In this document: piece by piece, positions 21,675-31,151 of the stretch
Layout: every line of letters starts with the position of its first letter
How positions within the stretch are numbered: position 1 is the first letter of the stretch
The notes under the pieces: model-generated
What the model was told of the DNA's origin: nothing
The model's input: only the letters and a program-made list of their open reading frames with translations
Database searches by the model: none
Assembly: GCA_958510825.1 (NCBI GenBank)
Contig: OY294048.1
Coordinates: 25,431,887 to 25,495,886, forward strand
DNA: 64,000 nt
From: Brachypterus glaber
Lineage: Eukaryota > Arthropoda > Insecta > Coleoptera > Kateretidae
Direction: 5' to 3'
Program-made: the position numbers and the translations under genes

Positions 21675-23057
21675 CTCTGTGTTTTTGTTGATTGGTCCAT
21701 TGGAAAATTTAAATTTTTTGAATCTAAGTTGTCTGTCTGTTCGATATCTTGGGGGTTTTGATCGTTGTTTGGATTGTTTTGTTCGTCAGGGGTTTCTTTT
21801 CGAGACGTTCCTGCATATTGTTCGTACTGGTTAGATTCGTAAAAGTGATTTGGGTCACAATATTGGTTCGGGTCATAATATTCGTTGGGGTCATAATATT
21901 GATTAACATATGGATCGAAATCAGGGTAATCTTCATAAGACATGTAGTTTAATTTCGTGTTGACAGAGTCTACTTCCATCGGTGTGGGTCTATAACTATT
22001 TTTTGTACGTTGACTAAAAGTGTTTCTATTATTAAAGTAATTTGGAGAACCAAGGGGTCGCATATTTTAATTGAAAGAGTTAAAGGGTCTATTAAAAACG
22101 TTTGCTTGTGGTCGTGGTGTCTGTCCAAAATTATTTTGAAAACGTTGAGGCTGGCTAAACGTATTCGAAAGTTTGGTCTGGAGAAAGATTGTTGAGCAAA
22201 ATTAGGTCGTGGAGAAAAATTTGGTGTTTGAGGAAAAAAGGATGGTCGTGAAAATTGTGGTAGTGGTGGTCTAGAAAAAGGTTGCATTTGCGGTCTCGTT
22301 TGATTTGGTTGTAATCTAGATAGCGGTTGGTAATATGGTTGTAAATTTTGAGCGTTAGACTTATTTTGTGCGTAAATAAAATTCTCTTCTTCAATAACTA
22401 AGCTCATGGCTTTTTCTAAAGTGTCTGGGTTTCTCAAGCGTATGTTATTTTGTAATTGGCCGGAAAGTCCTCTAATAAAGGTTTTTAAAGCTAGTTCATC
22501 GTAATTGTAAGGCCTTCTGTTCTGGGGTATAATCGGTTGACGATTTTAATTTGGAAATTACCAAAGATCGGCAATCTTGACACCTGATTCCAAAATTGTA
22601 TGGCGTTTCATTTTTATTTGGTCGAAGTCCAATAAGGTCTTGGACCAAACAGTCAATGTTTCTTTGATCGGAAAAATTTAATGTTAAAGATTCTTTAATT
22701 CTAGTCCATGAAGTCATATCGGTTCGTGAACCGATTAAAATCATAGCTCTACCGGATAATTTTGAGATAACTGAACGGACAAGATAAATCGTTAATTGAG
22801 TCATTTGGAGTCTGTGGTTTGGCAAATTTTAAAATTAAGTTTTCGCAATTATCGATAAAAATGTTGAGAGTATGTGGGTCACGCTCATATTTGGGAATGG
22901 TGTCCAGGTAGAGTTTTAAAAGTTGTAAATCGGACTGTGTCATTATTTGGTTATTAGCTTGATTATTTGGGTTCAAATTAACAGTCCTATTTCTATATTC
23001 TAAATTTATGTTACTAAGCCTATCTAAAATTTCGTCGAGTTCGTCAGAGTCGGTCAT
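21671..23057 (-). pseudogene. Gypsy-1 gag, multiply frameshifted
   Basis: The N-terminal frame starts at an ATG at 23057 (MTDSDELDEILDRL, then LDTIPKYERDPHTLNIFIDN). It continues in other frames through SRTDMTSWTRIKESL, NETPYNFGIRCQDC, IEEENFIYAQNKSN and a Pro/Gln/Phe-rich stretch. The C-terminus is Asn/Tyr/Asp-rich (YYDPNEYYDPNQ repeats, 21900-21800). There is no CCHC knuckle, as in the 17.6/297 type of errantivirus gag. At least three frameshifts. Confidence 0.8.
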
Positions 23058-23589
23058 AAAAATTTAAATTGTGAATAATTTTTCTCAGTGTATATGTATT
23101 TTACTAGTTTTAATTTTTAATTGAATTAAACACTCGTAAATAGGTAAACGTGATTTTTTAATATTACTAAACTAGATAAAGCGACGTTGTTCGTTCGAGT
23201 TTATCTTACGCCTACGCGTACACGATAACGGACGGTGACCGTGTGCTAAGTGTACTAAGTACTTTTTATGTTTAAAATGTTTCTTAATTGTAAATCTTAT
23301 TTAAATAATATTTAATTTTTATGTTGCAAAAACTCAAAAGAAAAGTAGAATTTCGTACTATAAAGTGAATAATAATAATGAAGGAAGCACTTACATCTTA
23401 ATCCTATACAGCTTCGGCGATGCGAGTCCTCTGCTGGTTCTGGTTTTGGCGATGTGTGTCCTCCACCAGTTACTGTTTTTGCTTTTTACTTCGCAATTGT
23501 TTCTCCACCCACTTTTCACTGTCTTTTTAGGTTCGTTCGCGAATTAATCGTTAACACGAAAAGTTTTTCACGCTTTTCACGATCCGTTA
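23058..23589 (-). other. Gypsy-1 5' leader
   Basis: Noncoding leader between the primer-binding site and the gag ATG. It probably contains packaging signals. No ORF supported. Confidence 0.5.
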
Positions 23590-23600
23590 CGACTGCGCCA
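23590..23600 (-). promoter_or_regulatory. Gypsy-1 primer-binding site (tRNA-Ser)
   Basis: The minus strand reads TGGCGCAGTCG at the inner edge of the 5' LTR, complementary to the CCA-tailed 3' end of eukaryotic tRNA-Ser. It overlaps the LTR by one base. Gypsy-3 has the same PBS at 60878-60890. Confidence 0.8.
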
Positions 23601-23804
23601 GTTTCGGGATTGGATTTTCCAATTAACTTTTTAAAAACAAATACAGGAGACTTTATTGAAAAAGGTACAATAATTTTAATTATATCAAGTCTACAAACAA
23701 CAAGATCTGATGTTAAAAAGCGTTTTACATATATTTATAAACTTGTTAGATCTTACTAAGCAGAAATATAATAAGGGCTAACTAGGTGTTCCAGGCATGT
23801 AACT
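23600..23804 (-). repeat. Gypsy-1 5' LTR
   Basis: 205-bp partner of 15425-15630, AGTTTCGGGATTGG to CATGTAACT on the plus strand, followed by the target duplication TGCA. It would hold promoter and polyadenylation signal of the element. Confidence 0.92.
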
Positions 23805-23934
23805 TGCAGATAGTGGTTTTAACCGGTAAACGAGAATTTTTCCTACTGCGAAAAGTTCGAAAAAGTTGGTAAAATTCCGTTTTTTGTCCATATTATTGGT
23901 TCTAGCAAAGAAATAACAAAAAGTGGTATTTTTT

Positions 23935-24790
23935 GACTCAAAAACTACCCTTAAAAGGGGTGAAAAATTGAGTTTGATGATATTCTTATGTATTTTTCGA
24001 CGCTGAATCTGAATCCGGGGTTAGAAAAGACCCTAGATGTCTGGAATTCACCCCCGGACCCAAAAACTACCCTTAAAAGGGGTGAAAAATTGAGTTCGAA
24101 TTGAAGCCGAATTGGAGGCCAAAAAAATTGCGTTTGGACTCAATTTACCACCCTTTCTTAGGGGTAGTTTTTGGGCCCGGGTGTGAATTCCAGGGATCTA
24201 GATTTTTTTTTACCTCGAATTCGGATTCAGCGTGGAAAATTACAAAGGTATACCATGGTCGAGCATCTGGCTTCCGAAACTCAATTTTCCAACCCTTCTC
24301 AGGGCTAGTTTTTGGGCCCGGGGGTGAACTCTAGAGGTGTAAATTTTTTTTTGACCTCAAATTCAGATTCAGCGTCGAAAAATACATAGGAATACCATGG
24401 TTGAGCATCTGGCATGCGAAACTCAATTTTCCACCCTTTCTTGGGAGTAGTTTTTGCGCCCGGGGGTGGATTCCAGGGGTGTAGAAATTTTTCTGACCTC
24501 AAATTCGAATTCAGCGTCGAAAAATACATAGGTATACCATGGTCGAGTATCTGACATCTGAAACTCAATTTTCCAACCCTTCTCAGGGGTAGTTTTTGGG
24601 CCCGGGGGTGAACTCTAGGGGTGTCGAAATTTTTTTGACCTCCAATTCGGCTTCAATTCGAACTCAATTTTTCACCCCTTTTAAGGGTAGTTTTTGGGTC
24701 CGGGGGTGAATTCCAGACGTCTAGGGTCTTTTCTAACCCCGGATTCAGATTCAGCGTTGAAAAATACATAGGAATATCATGGTCTGTCTC
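23935..24790. repeat. minisatellite of about 140-bp units with inverted flanks
   Basis: Direct units at about 24130-24640 share AACTCAATTTTCC, GGGGTAGTTTTTGGGCCCGG, TTTGACCTC, TTCAGCGTCGAAAAATACAT and TACCATGGTCGAGCAT. The left end (23935-24118) is in opposite orientation and is nearly the exact reverse complement of the right end (24635-24780), so the whole array can fold back. Frames through it are noise. Confidence 0.75.
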
Positions 24791-25017
24791 AAGGGTCTTG
24801 ACCTTTATTTTTTGTGGGGTTGTGTAATTTTTGTATTATTGCAATTTCACATTTTAGAGAAATTTAAAAATTTTGAAAAAAAAAATAAATCACACTTTCG
24901 AAACAAGGTTTTTTTGAAAAAAAAATCCAGTAGAGGTTTTTCTCTAACATCGGTGGGCTACACATTAAAAAATAAAAGTGTGACCCAAGCCCTCGGCCCT
25001 GTCTGAATTGGTCAACG
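24791..25017. other. noncoding spacer
   Basis: A-rich sequence between the minisatellite and the MITE. Nothing else seen. Confidence 0.4.
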
Positions 25018-25261
25018 AACTAATAACTCTTCTCTCTAGAATAGGCATTTCATTTGTAAAAACTGACAAAAACGTAGGCAACATATACATTTGTCTGTCT
25101 TACTCACACAGCTTTGTTCTAACAGATACAACAATAACAGTTACTGGTAACTGTTATTGTTCAGGCCTGAATATACCTACTATTTGTTTACAAATAAACC
25201 GAGATGTTGGCGATACTTTATATTAACGGTATGCGTATTCTAGAGAGAAGAGTTTTTAGTT
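25018..25261. mobile_element. MITE-like element with central palindrome
   Basis: Terminal inverted repeats of about 30 bp (AACTAATAACTCTTCTCTCT at the left, the complement at the right, extending to AGAATAnGCAT). A perfect 15-bp-arm palindrome with a 2-base centre sits at 25130-25161 (ACAATAACAGTTAC core). 244 bp, noncoding. Confidence 0.7.
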
Positions 25262-25659
25262 GGTTGGAATTGGCGCGGATATCGTCAACTGTCGAAATAT
25301 AACAAAATGCAATCTTTTTATTTTTTTTCTGGCCTAATTCTATGTTTGTGGTGACATAACTGTTTTATTTATTAACCGATTAAAAAAATTAAAATAGAAA
25401 AGTAAAGCTTGTAAAATGCTGATTGATTCTATATAGAAATGTTTTCATAAAAATGTACCTTTAAGTCAGTAAATGTTAAAAAATAAAAAATAAATTATAC
25501 CAACTAAAAAGCAATCGGAAATAGTTTCCCAAAATGCTCTATTCTATGCCAAAAAAATCACGTTTTTGGTTATAAAAAATAGATTTTTTCATTTTTTACT
25601 TGAATTAGTTCCCTGAACACGAATTATAATGATTGATTGATGGAACGGTCAATTTTGTT

Positions 25660-26166
25660 ATTTCCTTTTTGGGGTCAAGGTGCACCTTTTGTATACTCGA
25701 CCACGTCCATGGACGGTTCCATTATGCTATGTGGTGGAATTAGTTAGGAGAGTAGCACGGAGTTTATTGAGGTGAATTTAAAAATGAATGCTGACTGTTA
25801 CATACGTAACGTCCTTTAAGAGCATGTTCTATCTTTATTGAGTGCGATAACTTCATGCTAATGCATCATAATGCTCGTGCACATGACGCAACATCAGTGA
25901 TTCAGTATCTTGAGGATGTTGGGATTGAGGCACTAGAGGGGCCACTAATGAGTTCTGATGCAAATCCCATAGAAAATATATGGGACATTCTGAAGCGACA
26001 TATACAAGCACGAAATCCAGCTCCGAGCTCAATTGCAGTATTAAGAATTGCTGCACAGGAAGAATGGAATCGAATTCCGCAAGAAACCATCGAAGACCTT
26101 ATGGGGAGCATGCCTAGGAGAACGCAGGCTATCACCAGAGCTAAAGGAGGAAATACTAATTACTAA
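25660..26166 (+). pseudogene. Tc1-like transposase relic, C-terminal half
   Basis: The recognisable part starts near 25690 (GSIMLCGGIS, the usual GGSVMVWGGIS block, followed by a stop). An intact 103-codon frame runs from 25855. The second catalytic position reads LMHHNARAH where Tc1 transposases have HDNARPH, so the Asp is His. The third acidic block SSDANPIENIWDILKR is present, then EEWNRIPQETIEDLMGSMPRR and the terminal GGNTNY. The N-terminal DNA-binding half and the termini were not found. Confidence 0.82.
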
Positions 26167-27434
26167 ATTCTTATTAAGTTGCCTTAAAGAATAAAGAATA
26201 AAGAAATAAACATTAGAAAAACACTTAAAATAAAATATGCAATAATTTTGTATGTGAGTTTAGTTTTTGATGTAGAATCGCCCTGCAGTATTGAAATTGT
26301 AATTGGCGCATTTTTTAGTTCCTAGTTTGGATACTCAGAACGTGAAATTGCCTGTTTAATTGCAATATTCTCGAAAACGGTTGGTCTCACGGTGTTACAT
26401 AAAGGGTACCTTTTTTATGTATTTTTAATTAAAGATTAATATTTTATTGGGAAAATGTCAAAAAATCAACATATTGAAAATGGGGCAAGAAAGTGACATA
26501 GCCTCCATAAAATATTAGCCATGATCAGTGTAAGGGCACATGCAAAAATGCTATACTATGGTTCACAAGATTCCATAGATATTAAATAAAAACTAATTTT
26601 TCGACACATCCTTAGAAGGGCTGTAGCTCCCTTAGGGCACATTTCCGGGCCAACCTTTATGGGAACTTTTTTCATATTTTTTAATGTAGAATCACCCTTA
26701 AATTTCTCGAACTTGTTTCTGAATAACCCTGTATACTCCTTTAAGGTGTCTAAGTTAAACATATTCCTTCAAAACTTGCTAATTTTTTACGTTTTTTTAA
26801 ATAATTACCCAATAATAAATTTAAATATTTATTAAAATTAGGTGTTACTTATGTTCCCTAACAATATCACAAATTTTTACATTCCTACCAGCTTTTTTCT
26901 TAATAATTCTTTATATTATAAGAAATAATAATTCTTAATAATTCTTATATTATAAAAAAATTTTGCCAAATTTTGTTTAATTTTAAGTTAGGCAGTGGCA
27001 AGTTGACTTAACCCCCCATTCTAACTATTTTAAGAAAATTTTATAGAAATTATTATATGTGAATAATATTTGGGCTTAACGCTAAGGCTGCTGAAGAACT
27101 ATTAACATTATCTGGCAAAAAGAATCTGATGGTACCTATTTTACTAAAAACGGTTTTAGAGTATACAGAGGTCCCACTAACAGAATTCGCCATCAGATTT
27201 TTTAAACGCGTGTTTTTAGCCTACAACAGGCTTAGGGGCAAAACCACCTAAAAACCAATTTTTACGAAAATTACACCAAAATCCGACTTTTGGCAATGCA
27301 AACGGTTTTTCTGGCCCATAACTGCCATGCCGAGATTTTTACATTTATAAAATAAAAAAATATTAAAAATGTCATAAATCGGGAAGTGTCAATTCCCGAT
27401 TACTGCGCATGTAATAGTATCTGAAATTGCTTAC
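26167..27434. other. noncoding DNA, probably intron of the Lrrk gene or flank
   Basis: AT-rich. It contains fragments of a dispersed repeat with GTAGAATCACCCT and TAGCTCCCTTAGG blocks (26270-26290, 26620-26700), also seen near 54010-54090 and 57110-57200. No gene seen. Confidence 0.45.
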
Positions 27435-27703
27435 TTCGTAGCGTTTCCTTGTGATCCCTTCCTGTCTTAGTTGCTGCAACAGACTCGTCTTGCCTATACC
27501 TTGTACACCGACTATCATTAGTTTCATGCGAGCGTACGGTTTGGCATCTTCTAAGACGGACTTGAGGTAACCTATAATATCCATCGTTTTGTATTTTTTA
27601 CTCTCGATCATGGACTTGAGCGGCTCTTGCAATGAACATCCTCGTGTGTTTAGGTTCCACAAACGCGACAGCAGTCCCATTTGTGGTGGAAGTTCGTATA
27701 CGT
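27435..27703 (-). CDS. Lrrk: exon of leucine-rich repeat kinase (LRR end to ROC GTPase P-loop)
   Basis: A 269-bp coding exon on the minus strand. The acceptor TTTTTAG ends at 27704 and the donor GTAAGC starts at 27434. The exon encodes ELPPQMGLLSRLWNLNTRG (last LRR), the LKSMIESKKYKTMDIIGYLK linker, and YARMKLMIVGVQGIGKTSLL, the beginning of the ROC (Ras of complex) GTPase with P-loop GVQGIGKTS. The block PY-x-RMKLMIVG is characteristic of LRRK family proteins, multidomain LRR-ROC-COR kinases. No stop or frameshift, good splice sites. No other exon was recognised in the window, implying long TE-filled introns or a single retained fragment. Confidence 0.8.
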
Positions 27704-28090
27704 CTAAAAATAATTATATACATTTATAATTATCAGGGAGCGGACATTTCGTAGCACACGCCTAGCTGAAATTAACTCTAACCCAAAAGTGCTCTGTTTT
27801 CAGATTTAACCTTTTTTAGTTTTTAACATGGCCTAGACTTATTTTAAGACCAAATTAAAAAAAAAATCGGTAGACCACCTTTTAAGACATTTTCATAGTT
27901 TTATTGAAAACACATACGAAATACATATCACAAATAAAGTTTGGAAGGTAATTTTACATCAAAATGTGACAAAAAGTTTACATGCACTTTTATTCAAGAT
28001 CAAGCCAGAGACTAATGAACCAATTAAAAATCACACTTTTAATTATGTGTTTATTAAAAAAATCAAAATTTTAAAATGTTTTCGTTTTAA
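27704..28090. other. noncoding DNA upstream of the Lrrk exon
   Basis: AT-rich, no gene recognised. If the exon belongs to a live gene this is its upstream intron. Confidence 0.4.
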
Positions 28091-28378
28091 ATATATAAGA
28101 AGTATTTTTGATGTCCGTAATAAATTATGAAAGAAAATATTAGTGGCATATCGGACAGAAGAGAAACTTAGAAAAAAATTCAGGTCTCAGTCTGGATTCG
28201 AACCAAAGTCCCCACGGTTTCCGGCCTGGTGCTCTACCGAGACGCCTGTTCGAAAACTAACTAATTGGACATGACTTCTTTTCTATTCTTCTCAAATTTG
28301 TTAGTTGTTAATTAAAGGAAAGATGGTTAATTTTGTTAGTGGGAATAAACTCAATATAGAATGTCTTAAGAGCCCTTT
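28091..28378 (-). repeat. tRNA-like repeat, copy A
   Basis: The minus strand carries a tRNA-like core (28183-28243) with B box and variable region but lacking the TAGCTCAGTTGG A-box segment. It is flanked by unit-specific sequence (GGAAAGATGGTTAATTTTGT; GAAAATATTAGTGGCATATC). Nearly all of it is the reverse complement of copy C. Confidence 0.75.
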
Positions 28379-28477
28379 TACCCCTTCACCCTTGTATCGT
28401 TCACATATAGGAACTTCAACAGAGATCGAGATGCGGTCTCTAACATTGTATTTTAGCCAAATTATTAGGAATATATT

Positions 28478-28720
28478 AGAAGTATTTTTGATGTCCCTAA
28501 TAAATTATGAAAGAAAATATTAGTGGCATATCGGATAGAAGAGAAAATTATAAAAAAGTCAGGTCTCAGTCTGTATTCGAACCAGAGTCCCCACGGTTTC
28601 CGGCCTGGTGCTCTACCAACTGAGCTACTCAGACGCCCGTTCGAAAACTAACTAATTGGACATGCCTTCTTTTCTATTCCTCTCAAATTTGTTAGTTGTT
28701 AATTAATTTCGAACGGGCTC
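28478..28720 (-). repeat. tRNA-like repeat, copy B
   Basis: The minus-strand tRNA-like core at 28562-28634 has GTCTGAGTAGCTCAGTTGGT, a T arm TCTGG/CCAGA-type and GAGACC end. Acceptor pairing is 6 of 7 positions. The anticodon arm needs a bulge, so a functional tRNA is unlikely. Same flanks as copies A and C. Confidence 0.75.
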
Positions 28721-28985
28721 TTAAGACATTGTATATTGAGTTTATTCCCACTAATAAAATTAACCATCTTTCCTTTAATTAAAAACTAACAAATTTGAAA
28801 GGAATAGAAAAGAAGGCATGTCCAATTAGTTAGTTTTCGAACAGGCGTCTCGTTAGCTCAGTTGGTAGAGCACCAGGCCGGAAACCGTGGGGACTTTGGT
28901 TCGAGTCCAGACTGAGACCTGACTTTTTTATAATTTTCTCTTCTGTCCGATATGCCACTAATATTTTCTTTCATCGTTTCTATTT
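28716..28985 (+). repeat. tRNA-like repeat, copy C (inverted)
   Basis: Plus-strand tRNA-like core 28847-28919 with A box TTAGCTCAGTTGG and B box GGTTCGAGTCC. The unit is the reverse complement of copy A over about 260 bp, so A and C could pair as a long hairpin with B in the loop. Confidence 0.8.
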
Positions 28986-30276
28986 TATTTCAATTTTTCA
29001 GTTACTTGCTTTAATTTGCTGTATTCTTTATCTTGACCGTATAATTCCAGCTCGTTTTCTATTTATCAGAAGAATTTTTGCTGATATTCAGGCTCGTATA
29101 GGAATAATTTTCTTGAATCATCCTATTTTTTCCAGTTATAATTAGGTATAATTATAATTATAATTAATCTAAGATTAAATAATCACAACAATAGGATTAT
29201 ATTCATCAAAAACAGTTTGCACAAAGATAAAAAAATACACCGTACACAATCACGTTCACCATCCAACAATTGTCCCATCGGGGATTACCCGTGCGAAAGG
29301 ATCGTACTTTTACTTCAAATTCTTTGGATCTTTACACACTTTAAACTATTGTTCACCAAGCGGAATGTAATGTCGACGCTGTTCCCGGACAACCTTTGCT
29401 ATTTCACGTGGAAGTCATTATGACATCATGTAATGATTTTCTCTGAGTTCATGAACGCATACAGATGACTCCTCATTGTAAAGTCATTACGAGATCATGT
29501 CATGAAGATCTAGCAGCGGTCTACGGAATGCGCAAACTTTAAATTGGCCGCGAAATTTAAATTGACCGCGAAATTTAAAATAAAAAAAAAGAAACACCTT
29601 TTTGCTCATATCTTGAAAACGCGAAGAGATACCAAAAATATAACGAAAAAATCAACCCCCCCTAGACATACACCCCCACATAATTCCATTTTCAACAATT
29701 TGAGGACACCGGGAACTTCCCAGTGGGAATGTTCTCCAAGGTGACTGGGGGCACAATTTCTCTAGACTAAAGCCTCCAGATATATACGACTCATCATACC
29801 AATCCGATAATGTGTATCGAATTAGCTGACCAGTAAGTTAATTATTAGTTATTACCATTATAAAGACAGCTGCATTTTAATACTAGTATTCCTTTATTCG
29901 TTTAAAAAGTTTAGTTAGTGGTAGAAAATAACATGTGGCGCCACCTATCGCATAAAGCTGTCAAGTGCACTGAAATTGAAACATTACAGGAGCCTGTACT
30001 ATTCGGCAATCGTTCTCAATCGAGTCCGGGGCAACATTTGCTATTTCACGTGGAAATCATTATGACATCATTTAATGATTTAACGTTAAATGTATACACC
30101 TCATAACAAACTCACAACATGATCACAAAATCATGAGATGTGCTCATCATGATGTTCGTATGAGTACAAAACGTGGAAATCATAACATGATGCTCTCATG
30201 AGGCCTATATGAGTTTATGAATGTTGTCCGGGTTATTAGTCACTGAGTGGTCATGGTCCATTACTCATAGAGAAAG
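28986..30276. other. noncoding with a duplicated 60-bp block
   Basis: No gene. A 60-bp block (TTTGCTATTTCACGTGGAA, then TCATTATGACATCAT) occurs at about 29388-29450 and 30025-30085. The left copy follows CCCGGACAAC and the segment ends at about 30225-30236 with GTTGTCCGGG, so 29386-30236 may be an element with 10-bp inverted ends. Confidence 0.45.
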
Positions 30277-30970
30277 AGTTTGATTTTTTTTGTTTCTTTT
30301 TTCAAAAAACGAATAATTAAAAAAAACACAATATTTTTGTATTTATTTTACCCCGCCCCACAAATCAAAAATTATTCTATCCGAGAACTTTGTGTAAAGT
30401 TGTCGAGTTATTGTAGTAACAAATTTTCCCGGAAATTATCTTTTTTATACAAAATGTCAATCAAAGTGAAAAAGTAGAAAAATAAGAAAATAACCCATGA
30501 GCATAAGACTTAATCCTGGCCATTGGCGAATTTGTTGAGTATCTGTCTGGAAGAAGACCTTTTTTATATAAATCAATTCTGTGTCACTTATTGATCATCT
30601 ACACGAAAAAGTAAAAAAATATATCCAGCCGTTTGTGCTTTATTGGCAAAAAAGGGTCATGTGTCATTTACGCTTTAAAACTTTTGATTAAATGAACCAA
30701 TTTAAAATGGTTTTTATTTTTTCATTTTATGTGCAAAAACAGAAAACAATTTGATTTAAAAAAAATAATTTTTTAAAATTTAAAAAATTATGATATATAG
30801 GTATTTTTATTTTTTTCTGAAAATATGTATACTTTTTTTAGTAAAACCGTCTTTTGTTTATTATATTAAATATTATTATACAAAATTCGTTTCAATTGGC
30901 TTATTTAATCAAATGATACGCAGGTCATGCCACCCTTTATTGCGAACAAAACACTGCTCAATAGATTCTT
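30277..30970 (+). repeat. R2a: dispersed noncoding repeat, uninterrupted copy
   Basis: Reference copy of a repeat whose reverse complement is found in four ordered pieces at 38268-38395, 39488-39610, 46966-47047 and 48111-48324. Marker blocks include GGCCATTGGCGAATTTG, GTGCTTTATTGGCAAAA, GAAAATATGTATACTTTTTT and CCCTTTATTGCGAACAAAAC. Noncoding, about 0.5-0.7 kb. Confidence 0.75.
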
Positions 30971-31114
30971 AGGGGTAGCCCATAAAATACTTCACGCAAA
31001 TTGACCAAAATTCATAAACTTCATACCCCGTTTCTCGAGTTAAGGTTGTAGAGATTTCATATTTTGGCTTGGTAGAAATGGAGCCAAGTAGAAAAATAAA
31101 AAATAAATGTGTTT

Positions 31115-31151
31115 TGTTTACAAATGAATGTACTGGCCGCATACTATCTCT
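31115..31151 (+). repeat. Gypsy-2 5' LTR, left fragment
   Basis: TGTTTACAAATGAATGTACT to ATACTATCTCT, identical to the start of the 3' LTR at 37985. It breaks off where LINE-C begins. Confidence 0.9.

Larger units (their letters stand above)
15425..23804 (-). mobile_element. Gypsy-1: envelope-bearing Ty3/gypsy (errantivirus-like) retrotransposon
   Basis: An 8.4-kb minus-strand element bounded by two about 205-bp LTRs and a 4-bp target duplication TGCA (15421-15424 and 23805-23808). The order on the minus strand is LTR, PBS, gag, protease, RT, RNase H, macro domain, integrase, env, LTR. The LTRs begin AGTT and end AACT, as in insect errantiviruses. All genes carry frameshifts or stops, and a hairpin element is inserted in env. 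The LTRs are nearly identical (a handful of differences), so the insertion is relatively young despite the frameshifts. Confidence 0.93.

Noticed and set aside
21724..21952. Overlapping ORFs on both strands in the Gypsy-1 gag tail
   Set aside because: Shadows of the Asn/Tyr/Asp-rich gag repeat.
24305..24568. 87-codon ORF in the minisatellite
   Set aside because: Internally repetitive translation of the tandem unit.
28305..28523. 72-codon ORF overlapping tRNA-like repeats
   Set aside because: Spans the boundary of repeat copies and has no recognisable domain.
28562..28919. Functional tRNA genes
   Set aside because: Imperfect acceptor and anticodon arms, one copy lacks the A box, and all share extended repeat flanks; tRNA-like repeats are more likely.
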